In this document: positions 7,989 through 15,694 of the stretch, piece after piece | Position numbering within the stretch: position 1 is the first letter of the stretch | How the letters are laid out: each line of letters opens with the position of its first letter | Assembly: GCA_012842495.1 (NCBI GenBank) | Contig: DUSS01000060.1 | Span: forward strand, 1 to 64,000 | Origin: Candidatus Fermentithermobacillaceae bacterium | Lineage (GTDB): Bacteria; Bacillota; Sulfobacillia; Fermentithermobacillales; DUSS01 | DNA length: 64,000 bases | Direction of reading: 5' to 3' | Position numbers and translations under genes: made by a program | The notes under the pieces: generated by a model | Databases searched by the model: none | What the model was told of the DNA's origin: nothing | What the model saw: only the letters and a program-made list of their open reading frames with translations

Positions 7989-9725
7989 ATGTATCAGCAA
8001 ACTTACTTTGTAGAAAAAAGTGCCGGCACTTTCTCGGATTCGTTGGCAACGTACGGATTGGCGGCGATTCTCGACGAAATCCTGGCCCAAGCTTTGGGAC
8101 GGGATAACCGGAGGAGAGTTTGGATCCGGGACATTGGGCCCTGCTACACCGTGACATTGGAACAGCCTTTAAGGGCTGAGTGGGTCGAGCAATGCAGCTA
8201 TTTTCCCGGTCCAGCTGCTTACGTGACGACCAGGAGGACTGAATCTCCGCCTGCAAATGTGAATGTGCGAGATGTGGATGAAACGTGGGAACAGTTTCGT
8301 ACTTACCAGGCAGCGCGAGAGAATCTTCGCCAAGTTTCTGATGCGAGCGATGACTTGAGGCGTGAGATTGAGGATGCGCAGCTGCCGCATGATTGGGCTG
8401 TAGTGACCTTGCTTGGTACGCAGCAGATGCAAGCGTTAGCAACGTATAACCAGGCTGTTGCTCAGTGGGCTCTTACGCGGGATCATTTCACCTTTAATCT
8501 ACAGACCATACTCCGCATGACTGCCGCACCCCACGTCGACCTGGAAGCTATTGTGCGCGATTGGCGTCGGACGGTAAGAGTGCCCGGGGTCAAGCACGAA
8601 TTGACGGCCATACAGCTATTGAATCCCCATCAGGGCAAGGGCCAGAATCGGACCAAGGCCAATGACCTGACCATGGTAAACGTGAGCGCGTTCTGGTTAC
8701 TGGAGTACCTGAAGGCTACCGGATTATGGCTGGCTGCTGCACCGCGTACTGTACGAAGTGACACCGATCGCAAGGTATACGTGCTCGCGCCCAAGGACAT
8801 TACCCTTTCTACGCATCGAGCGGTGTTTGAAACGTTCTCGACGAGGCTGTGGAATGAGACGGCTGTGAAGATGGACTGCATCGCAGCTTTGCTCTACACC
8901 GATGCATTGCTCGAACACAGTGAGGGCGCTCAATGTGATGAGTTGAATTTCGAGGGTTACGGGCCAGAGGATGTGGTGTCAGGTTTTTACGTTGTCCAGT
9001 ACAAACTCTTAAGTCGGAACGCGTACACGGCAATCAATCTGGCCTTTCTAGGGCTGCCAGAATGGACGGGAGAATCTCATTCCCGTCAAGACGTTCTCGA
9101 CTTGCGGAAAGTCATCCACGAACACCGGGAGGTGATTGAGAGGATTGAGGAAGCAAGGAGCGACGGGTACAACCTATTGCTCCGCTACAGAGATTTCGTA
9201 TCAGGACAGCGGTGGTACGACTTCTTTGAGTTTGCCTGCGGGTATGGCCAATACGCGATGAGTCGTCTGTCCAAGGGGCAACGGTGGGTTCCCCTGTTAA
9301 CTACCACATCTCTTAGGAGGTTGATTATGGCAACCAATAAACCTTTAGCGGCAATTGTTCAGGATCCCGGGTTTCAGAACGTGGCGTATGCGATACGCCA
9401 CAGCACGATCATCCCTCAGAGCCGTAAGGCGCGAGGTGAAAGCACTCTGTACGATATCCGCTACGGTCTAGGTATGGACCTGAAGCGCAAGGCCACGGTT
9501 CGAGACGACTTTATCGCTGCCCTCGCGGATTTCATGCAGAGCTACAACCAGGAGAACAGTCAAGTTCTAGAGAGCCGGAAACAACAGAAGAGACGTGATT
9601 TACGGTCGAGTGATGTGGAGGCTATAGTGCGCTTGGTGGACGAGTATGGGTCAGAAGTAGTGGCCAATCTGTTGGTGGCTTACGGGTACGCCCGTGAGCC
9701 GCGAGAGGACGCGGAGGCGGACTAG
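7989..9725 (+). CDS. cas8: Cas8-type large subunit of Cascade (Cmx1/Cst1-like)
   Basis: A 578-aa protein between cas3 and cas7, in the position of the large Cascade subunit that reads the PAM. The start at ATG 7989 lies 9 bases after GAGAGGGA. The C-terminal third (RDFVSGQRWYDFFEFACGYG, then AIRHSTIIPQSRKARG and LYDIRYGLGMDLKRKA) recalls Cas8a1/Cmx1 proteins of the Myxan/Tneap branches of type I-B. Identification rests on this remembered pattern, on size and on position. It overlaps nothing and is followed after 43 bp by cas7. Subtype assignment from this protein alone is not secure. Confidence 0.75.
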   Translation: MYQQTYFVEKSAGTFSDSLATYGLAAILDEILAQALGRDNRRRVWIRDIGPCYTVTLEQPLRAEWVEQCSYFPGPAAYVTTRRTESPPANVNVRDVDETWEQFRTYQAARENLRQVSDASDDLRREIEDAQLPHDWAVVTLLGTQQMQALATYNQAVAQWALTRDHFTFNLQTILRMTAAPHVDLEAIVRDWRRTVRVPGVKHELTAIQLLNPHQGKGQNRTKANDLTMVNVSAFWLLEYLKATGLWLAAAPRTVRSDTDRKVYVLAPKDITLSTHRAVFETFSTRLWNETAVKMDCIAALLYTDALLEHSEGAQCDELNFEGYGPEDVVSGFYVVQYKLLSRNAYTAINLAFLGLPEWTGESHSRQDVLDLRKVIHEHREVIERIEEARSDGYNLLLRYRDFVSGQRWYDFFEFACGYGQYAMSRLSKGQRWVPLLTTTSLRRLIMATNKPLAAIVQDPGFQNVAYAIRHSTIIPQSRKARGESTLYDIRYGLGMDLKRKATVRDDFIAALADFMQSYNQENSQVLESRKQQKRRDLRSSDVEAIVRLVDEYGSEVVANLLVAYGYAREPREDAEAD

Positions 9726-9768
9726 CGAGATAACGATACTACCCGATAAACGTGAAGGAGGTAACGTG

Positions 9769-10743
9769 ATGGCAACTTCAGTTTATTCCCTTTCTATCTC
9801 CGGGCGTGTCATTTTGGACATGCACTCCCTGAACAATGAGGGAGGAGAGGGGAATCAAATAACAACGCGGATGGTTAATATCGTGTATAACGACCCCGAT
9901 ACCGGTGAACCCCGTTTAGCTTCTGTGAACGCCATTTCGGGCGATATGTTCAAGCACATTCAGGCGGAGCATCTGTACCTGAAAGCGAAGACCGATGGAT
10001 TGCCTTTGTGCGCTGGCTGCCAGGTGTTCAGCGCGAGCCGGGTGCTCAATGATGAAGAGTTTATGGGAAATCTTCCTCAACGGGACGCTGAAGTGATCGA
10101 CGCCTTGCTACGCCGGTGCGTCATAGACGACTTGGCGGGCAATTTGATTGCTAAAGAACCCCGTTCAATACCCCGCAAGAGTGTTGCAGAGTTTGCATGG
10201 GTGGTGGGGATACCCGAGGTGACTCGCACTGAGAGCTACTTCCATGTGCGCTACGCCGCCGAACGGGGTGAGAGAGTCGAAGGCGAAGAGCGGGTGACTC
10301 AACCTATCTTCCACCGGCCAGCTAGTTCGGGCGTATATGCGACGATAGCCACGTTTGAGATAGCGCGTATCGGATTCAATGATATAAGTCAGACCTACGC
10401 TATTGATCAAGGAGAACGGGAGCGGCGTTATAAAGCTCTGCTGGAGAGCGTGCTATACACGTTCTTAGAGCCCAACGGGGCTATGCGCGGCACACAGAAC
10501 CCACATATCCTCGGGTTTGAGGGAGCGGTAACAATTAGCACCCAGGTGGTACCGGCTCCCGCTCTCAGCCCGCTTGACGACGGCTACATAGACGAGCTCA
10601 AGCGGATAGCAGATGCCATGAACGGAGTGCGAAGCGGTGCTGTGCTAGTGCGCGAGTTTGATTCCATGGGTCGTTTTGCGGAGATCATGCGAGAACTCAT
10701 TGCCGAAACCAAGCCATATTCGCTCTTTGGCGATCGAGGGTGA
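9769..10743 (+). CDS. cas7: Cas7 backbone subunit, DevR/Cst2 family
   Basis: A 324-aa RAMP protein that would form the helical backbone of Cascade along the crRNA. The N-terminus VYSLSISGRVILDMHSLNNE followed by EGNQITTRMV and VNAISGDMFKHIQAEHLYL is diagnostic of the DevR/Cst2 branch of Cas7 found in type I-B and I-A systems. The start ATG 9769 follows AAGGAGGT with 7-base spacing. The stop is followed within 4 bases by the cas5 ATG, so the two are translationally coupled. Confidence 0.9.
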   Translation: MATSVYSLSISGRVILDMHSLNNEGGEGNQITTRMVNIVYNDPDTGEPRLASVNAISGDMFKHIQAEHLYLKAKTDGLPLCAGCQVFSASRVLNDEEFMGNLPQRDAEVIDALLRRCVIDDLAGNLIAKEPRSIPRKSVAEFAWVVGIPEVTRTESYFHVRYAAERGERVEGEERVTQPIFHRPASSGVYATIATFEIARIGFNDISQTYAIDQGERERRYKALLESVLYTFLEPNGAMRGTQNPHILGFEGAVTISTQVVPAPALSPLDDGYIDELKRIADAMNGVRSGAVLVREFDSMGRFAEIMRELIAETKPYSLFGDRG

Positions 10744-10747
10744 TCTC

Positions 10748-11464
10748 ATGTGGCTCATCGTTTACTACCGACCGGTGGGACTTTTTTCCCTCAAGGCGGG
10801 GGCAGCAACATCTACCGGAGCTAAGACTGTGTTCCTGCCCACGCCATTCGCTGTGCGCACGGCGATTCTAGATGCGTCCATCCGCACCCTGGGGGTTGAG
10901 ACGGCACCGGACGTATTCCAGATATTAAAAGCAGTCACCATTGCTGCACTTCCTCCAGAACACGTAGTCGTTACTAATCTGTTCACCAAGGTTCGCAAAC
11001 CGCGACGCCCCGAGGCGCAAAGTTTGGAGCCGATGCAACCCAGTATTTCGTTTCGGGAGTATGCTTACCTAAAGGGTGACTTGGGTTTGGCTTTTCAAGG
11101 TGAAGGCGCGGTTCTTGACCGATTAGATGTGCTACTTCCCCAAATCAATTACTTTGGTAAGCGGGGCAGTTTCTTCCAGTTGGTAGCTTTGCCAAAGCGA
11201 TCGACTGAATTACCGGAGGGATTTGTGGTATTAAGAGGGATATTCGTTAATGGCACCCACCTAACTTGGCAAGCAATGACTCCATGCAAACTCGGGCTCA
11301 TTCAGATGCTTGACGATTGGGGGCCGGACCTTACTTTCGAAAAGCTGAACGTTTACACCGACGATAGCATTCGTCTTGGTCGAGATCGAGTCCGCGAAAG
11401 CGTGATCCTGCCGTACAGCCTGGCACGGTCGAGCAGGAGTTTCAGCTACTACAAACGCATGTAG
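10748..11464 (+). CDS. cas5: Cas5 subunit of Cascade
   Basis: A 238-aa protein directly after cas7, with the ribosome site inside the end of cas7 (GAGGGTGA). Cas5 caps the 5' tag of the crRNA. The N-terminal LFSLKAGAATSTGAKTVFLP and FAVRTAILDASIR are compatible with a Cas5 RAMP fold, and the order cas8-cas7-cas5 is canonical. Similarity is distant, so the name depends mainly on position and size. With no Cas6 in view, this or an unlinked protein may be responsible for crRNA maturation. Confidence 0.75.
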   Translation: MWLIVYYRPVGLFSLKAGAATSTGAKTVFLPTPFAVRTAILDASIRTLGVETAPDVFQILKAVTIAALPPEHVVVTNLFTKVRKPRRPEAQSLEPMQPSISFREYAYLKGDLGLAFQGEGAVLDRLDVLLPQINYFGKRGSFFQLVALPKRSTELPEGFVVLRGIFVNGTHLTWQAMTPCKLGLIQMLDDWGPDLTFEKLNVYTDDSIRLGRDRVRESVILPYSLARSSRSFSYYKRM

Positions 11465-11496
11465 AACTGAGGGTCCCATAAGGCATAACTAGACCG

Positions 11497-11520
11497 AGGC
11501 CTTACCGCAAGGTAAGGCCT
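11497..11520 (+). terminator. Perfect 10-bp hairpin after cas5
   Basis: AGGCCTTACC at 11497-11506 pairs completely with 11511-11520 around a four-base loop. Only a short T stretch follows, so it may terminate inefficiently or act as an RNA processing or stability element between the interference genes (cas3-8-7-5) and the adaptation genes. Confidence 0.55.
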
Positions 11521-11806
11521 TTCGACGTCGTGGATGCCCAAGCCCGCGATGAATTCTATTAGTTGGTACGGAGCTCTGAGTTTTTTCTTTAAGACATATC
11601 TTTCACTCCTCCTTGAAGCGGAGATGAATTCCATCACACTAAACAATTACCGTCTTTTTTACGAAACTTAATATTGCCACCCCTTTGGAATCTGCTTCCG
11701 AAGTCGGGAGGGGATGTGTCGATCGGTGCATCTTAGTTGCAATGGTTAGTAAACGACTGGCAAATGATGGTACCGGATGACAGACATACCTGGGGGTTGA
11801 TTCGCC

Positions 11807-12808
11807 ATGCATCTAGTTGTTTCGGACTTTGGTGTCTTCATTGGGAAGAAGTCAGAACGGCTGACGATTTCGTCGAAAGGGAAGATAATCCAGGAAGTTC
11901 CGCTCAGGGACCTGGAGCAGGTGACCATCGCGTCACGAGGCGTTACAGTTTCCACCGACGCGCTGGCGAGCTGTATCGAGTTCGGGGTCCCCATGAACTT
12001 CCTTACAACCACCGGAAAGCCGTATGCCCTGGTTACATCCCCCGAACTTAACGGCACGGTCCAGACCAGACGAGAACAGCTCAAGGCGTATGACGACAAA
12101 CGCGGAGTCTACCTCGCACGATGTTTCGTCAAAGGCAAGATCGGAAACCAGGCCAGTCTCATCAAGTACTTCGCCAAACACAGAACGGGGGCCGAGTCTT
12201 ACCAGAAGATGATGGACGCCGCTTCCGAAATGGAAAAGCTCGAAAGGGAAGCGGACGAAATCGACGGAGATCACGTGGACCAGGTCAGGCCTTACCTGAT
12301 GAACCTCGAGGGACGAGCGGCGAGTTTGTACTGGGACATCGTTGGCCCTCTCGCCGCAGGCGACGAGTTCAAAGGCCGTGAGCACAGGGGCGCAACGGAC
12401 CCGTTTAACGCCTCTTTAAACTACGGGTACGGCATTCTCTACACGCAGGTTTGGGGTGCTCTGGTCCTCGCAGGTCTCGAGCCATTTGGTGGCTTCCTTC
12501 ATGTGGATAGGCCCGGCAAACCTAGCCTGGTCCTGGACATGGTCGAGGAATTCCGCGCGCCGGTCGTGGACCGCAGTATCATCGTGACCTTTATCAAAGG
12601 GTGGCGACCGGATTTCGATGAGGAGAGTGCCCTGACCCAGGAGTCCCGGCGTCACATTGCCGGTATTGTGCTCGAGCGACTCGAACTCCGGGACAGGTAT
12701 TCGGGCAAGAAGCAGAAACTGGAAGGTATAATCCTGGCTCAAGCGCGGCGCTTGGCCACTTATCTTCGGGGAGAGGGACAGTACAAGCCCTATTCGTTCA
12801 CGTGGTGA
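11807..12808 (+). CDS. cas1: Cas1 integrase
   Basis: Metal-dependent integrase that with Cas2 inserts new spacers at the leader end of the array. It is 333 aa, the usual length. The N-terminal beta domain (MHLVVSDFGVFIGKKSERL) precedes the catalytic helical domain with NLEGRAASLYW (Glu168), GFLHVDRPGKPS (His232) and LVLDMVEEFR (Asp244 and Glu247-248). The start ATG follows GGGGGTTGA. It begins a second block of cas genes (cas1-cas2-cas4-csa1) separated by about 340 bp from cas5, suggesting separate transcription of the adaptation module. Confidence 0.95.
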   Translation: MHLVVSDFGVFIGKKSERLTISSKGKIIQEVPLRDLEQVTIASRGVTVSTDALASCIEFGVPMNFLTTTGKPYALVTSPELNGTVQTRREQLKAYDDKRGVYLARCFVKGKIGNQASLIKYFAKHRTGAESYQKMMDAASEMEKLEREADEIDGDHVDQVRPYLMNLEGRAASLYWDIVGPLAAGDEFKGREHRGATDPFNASLNYGYGILYTQVWGALVLAGLEPFGGFLHVDRPGKPSLVLDMVEEFRAPVVDRSIIVTFIKGWRPDFDEESALTQESRRHIAGIVLERLELRDRYSGKKQKLEGIILAQARRLATYLRGEGQYKPYSFTW

Positions 12809-12987
12809 GATGGAAGGTGTTGCCTTTTCCTACGTTCCATCTCTATGAGTGGGTATGACCATACGTGGTCGAGCGTGTAGCTAGAGCACGGCCCGCGACG
12901 GCGATAACTTGGGGGCCTCGGGTACAACTAAGTTGTGTGGCATGGCGATGGATGTTCCGGCAAAAGCTGGTGAGGAGTGGTCGGACG

Positions 12988-13287
12988 ATGATGGTGTGTA
13001 CGCTGGTCATCTACGACATCGTTGAGGACAAAGCAAGACGGCGGATCGCCGAGGTCTGCAAGGATTACGGCCTCGAGCGAATTCAGTACAGCGCATTTTT
13101 TGGGCTGACCGACAGAAATCGGAGAGAAGAGATGATGCTGAAGTTCCGCCGTATCCTGGGTGACACGGAGGGCAACATCCAGATGTACGTGATTTGTGAG
13201 AAGGACATCAGGTTAAAGAAGGAGCTGAGCGTAAACGGCTATGATCCATACAGAGCAGAAGAACTTCGTACCCGGGCGGCCGGCTAA
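12988..13287 (+). CDS. cas2: Cas2
   Basis: A 99-aa ferredoxin-fold protein that bridges Cas1 dimers in spacer integration. The N-terminal TLVIYDIVEDKARRRIAEVC contains the conserved Asp after the first strand, followed by YGLERIQYSAFFG and MYVICEKD. Two adjacent ATG codons (12988 and 12991) follow GGTGAGGAG. The 3' end overlaps the start of cas4 by 47 bp in another frame. The 180 bp between cas1 and cas2 hold no gene. Confidence 0.95.
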   Translation: MMVCTLVIYDIVEDKARRRIAEVCKDYGLERIQYSAFFGLTDRNRREEMMLKFRRILGDTEGNIQMYVICEKDIRLKKELSVNGYDPYRAEELRTRAAG

Positions 13288-13885
13288 AGTCCCTCCTCCG
13301 TTGCACGGCTTGAGCGAACCCCTGAGAGTATCGGATATCAGGCAGTACGTGTACTGTCCCCGGATCGTCTATTTCAATTACGTGATCCCCGTTCCGCGCG
13401 TGACGACGGTGAAAATGGAAGAGGGGCTTAGGTCACACACCGAGTTCTCTGAACTGGAGTCCAGACGCACCCTGGCTAAGTACGGCCTGGAAGAGGGAAC
13501 GAGGGAGTTCAGAGTTCAGCTGCAATCGCACAGACTGGGAATAGCAGGACGCCTCGACCTTCTAATCACCACGGCATCCAACGTGTACCCCGTCGAATTT
13601 AAGGACACTCACGGCAACCCGGGGCTTCATCACAAGTATCAGCTGGTGGCCTATGCCCTGATGGCGGAAGAGGCCAGAGGAAAACCGGCGAAGGCTGGGT
13701 TCATCTACGTCATTCCAGGGAAAAAGATCTTCAAGATCACCATAGATGAGAGCGCCCGCATGTTCACCCAGAAGATCATTTCAGCGATGGTCAACATCAT
13801 CCGGACGGGCACCATGCCCCAGCGTACCAGGTGGGGCGGGCGGTGTAGGGGCTGCGAGTTCAGGAATTACTGCAGGGATGCCTGA
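13241..13885 (+). CDS. cas4: Cas4 iron-sulfur exonuclease
   Basis: RecB-like nuclease that trims and orients prespacers according to PAM. The iron-sulfur ligands are visible: Cys39 (YVYCPRIVYF) and Cys202, Cys205 and Cys211 (GRCRGCEFRNYC). The nuclease motifs are GRLDLLI (Asp), YPVEFKD (Glu-x-Lys) and HKYQLVAYAL. The start at 13241 overlaps cas2; a later start would still include all motifs. It is one of two Cas4-like proteins in the locus. Confidence 0.92.
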   Translation: MIHTEQKNFVPGRPAKVPPPLHGLSEPLRVSDIRQYVYCPRIVYFNYVIPVPRVTTVKMEEGLRSHTEFSELESRRTLAKYGLEEGTREFRVQLQSHRLGIAGRLDLLITTASNVYPVEFKDTHGNPGLHHKYQLVAYALMAEEARGKPAKAGFIYVIPGKKIFKITIDESARMFTQKIISAMVNIIRTGTMPQRTRWGGRCRGCEFRNYCRDA

Positions 13886-14110
13886 TATGGGGTAACGAAC
13901 CTTGTCTGACCTGCGGTAATTGCAGGATATAGTGCAGCAAGTGACGGGAAATCACTACAAAGAATAGTGGTGCACTTAGTCTGAGCTGCGGTAACCCAAG
14001 GAGGCTTGAAGCAGGCGGCAGCACCGATTCGGGTAAACCGGCGGTCCGCCCGAGCCTATGCTGATCGAACCACGGAGGCCCGTTAGCGGCCGAAATCGGG
14101 AGGGATCATC

Positions 14111-15040
14111 ATGTACTTTCTGACCGAAGAAGAATCGAGATGGCTACTCAAACATTTAATTCCCAGGGCAAGGGAGGAAGGTGTTGCCAATGAACTGCGC
14201 GGGTGGAACTGGCATGACTCGCCCCTGGAGCCACCGTACGACATCAGGTTGACGGTGTCTGAGGTGGCGGGTAAATATTGTCCGACCGGTCGAGACCTGT
14301 TCTTGAAGCGCGTTGAACGCGTTGAATCACAGCCCAGCGCAGCCATGCTGATGGGAACGGCCTGCCACAGCGCCGTCGCCCAGTTGATTGAGCAGGCGAA
14401 GCGGCTCATATACTTAAAGGGCCCGGAGGATCTAGATGGAATTGCTACCGGCCTTCGTAAATTCCAGCCCCAAATCACGCTACCGGAGAATCTGGCCGAG
14501 AATCAGGGCGCTCTCGTCCGGGAGCGAGTACAAAAGATCTGCGATTTTGAGGTGCCCAGAATACTCGGCAAGATTTCCGAAACCCTCGCGAAGCAACCGT
14601 ACTCCGCGTGCGATTCTCTCGTAGCTCAGGCGATTCCGGTGATATGTGAGCAAAAGCTCGACGGCAGGTTTCTGGGCCTAAGTCCTATTCTCAGCTGCGA
14701 TTCCGCTTTCTTTGGCGGAGCGGTGATATACGACGTGAAGTTCGGCCAAAAACGGGACTTTCACAGGTTGGGCGTCACGGCCTACGGGATGGTCATGGAG
14801 AGTCTTTGGGAGTTCCCGGTGGATATCGGATGCATAGTGTACGTGGACCTCAGGGGCTCAGTTCCCGTAATCACCCGCGATTTGTTCCTCATCGACGATG
14901 AGCTTCGGCAGTGGTTTATAGACGAGCGTGACGAGAAGATGAGGATGTTGTATGAGGAGCGGGACCCCGGAGTTGCCGAAGAGTGTCCAGAATACTGCGG
15001 ATACTATGCGCTTTGTCGTGGAGGGGCGAGGGTGCAGTGA
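14111..15040 (+). CDS. csa1: Second Cas4-like protein, Csa1 type
   Basis: A 309-aa protein starting MYFLTEEESRWLLKHL, characteristic of Csa1, the Cas4-like protein associated with type I-A and some I-B loci. It has a Cys at about residue 57 (GKYCPTGRDLFLKR), a nuclease-like DSAFFGG and IYDVKFGQK (Asp-x-Lys), and a C-terminal cysteine cluster EECPEYCGYYALC. In Pyrococcus two different Cas4 proteins fix opposite ends of the prespacer; having both here suggests the same division of labour. The start follows GGGAGGGATCATC. A 225-bp gap with a direct repeat separates it from cas4. Confidence 0.8.
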   Translation: MYFLTEEESRWLLKHLIPRAREEGVANELRGWNWHDSPLEPPYDIRLTVSEVAGKYCPTGRDLFLKRVERVESQPSAAMLMGTACHSAVAQLIEQAKRLIYLKGPEDLDGIATGLRKFQPQITLPENLAENQGALVRERVQKICDFEVPRILGKISETLAKQPYSACDSLVAQAIPVICEQKLDGRFLGLSPILSCDSAFFGGAVIYDVKFGQKRDFHRLGVTAYGMVMESLWEFPVDIGCIVYVDLRGSVPVITRDLFLIDDELRQWFIDERDEKMRMLYEERDPGVAEECPEYCGYYALCRGGARVQ

Positions 15041-15183
15041 ATCCAAGCTCACCGGGCAGGACGCACCCACTTCAAAGCCAAGGTTTACGTACTATCACGC
15101 GGAGGTGGGATGAGGCCAGGGTCACCGGCCAGGACAGACCAATGGCTGGAGACAGGGGGCGACATAACAAGGCGAGGGTAGGT

Positions 15184-15432
15184 ATGCCGCCGGGCCGCGG
15201 GCCCGCGATGGTGGATCGGTTCCAGAATCACCTGGCACGGATACCCTCAGAGGATGCCCTCAAGGGCCCCGGTCAGGGCCTCACGTTGATACCGGTGCTA
15301 GGAGGCTTGTTCCGCTACGATGAGTTCGAGTTGCTACCTTCGCCGTGGAGACACCCATATGTTAAACTCGAGATCGAAGGGGCGACGCTTCGACTCCACA
15401 ACCTCGTGCCTTCACTGAGGTTCGGCGGTTAG
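15184..15432 (+). CDS. Unrecognised small ORF before the leader
   Basis: An 82-aa frame with the C-terminal half GLTLIPVLGGLFRYDEFELL and HPYVKLEIEGATLRLHNLVP, which looks protein-like. A GAGGGTAGG element sits just before ATG 15184; ATG 15142 is an alternative. I do not recognise it. A remnant of a RAMP protein such as cas6 was considered, but no glycine-rich loop or other signature supports this. It may be non-coding. Confidence 0.3.
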   Translation: MPPGRGPAMVDRFQNHLARIPSEDALKGPGQGLTLIPVLGGLFRYDEFELLPSPWRHPYVKLEIEGATLRLHNLVPSLRFGG

Positions 15433-15694
15433 GGGTCCGGCGTGACATCGCCCAAGAATTTTCGACGGAGCGGTCACGATTGCATACAACCGGCGGGGAA
15501 TTCGCAGTCATTAAGGTCACCCAAACGTGCCGATTAGGGGGATAAAAAGGAATGATCTATGGCGAGGAGATTGTCGCCGCTGGTAGCCGATCTGGCGCAA
15601 AATCGTTGGCGTCGACAAATCTGGCGCCTAAACCCAGGCCCATGTCCGCCATTTCCGCAGCACCCGGCCATGGACCCATCGACGCCTAGGCTGG
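15433..15694 (+). promoter_or_regulatory. CRISPR leader
   Basis: About 260 bp between the last open frame and the first repeat. The repeats end in GAAAG on the plus strand and the adaptation genes lie on this side, so the leader with the array promoter and Cas1-Cas2 docking site should be here. An AT-rich patch (GGGGATAAAAAGGAATG) lies at 15537-15553. No clear -35/-10 pair was found. Confidence 0.6.

Noticed and set aside
15184-15432. Cas6 remnant
   Set aside because: Position fits, but no glycine-rich loop or ferredoxin-fold pattern can be seen; kept only as an unrecognised ORF.
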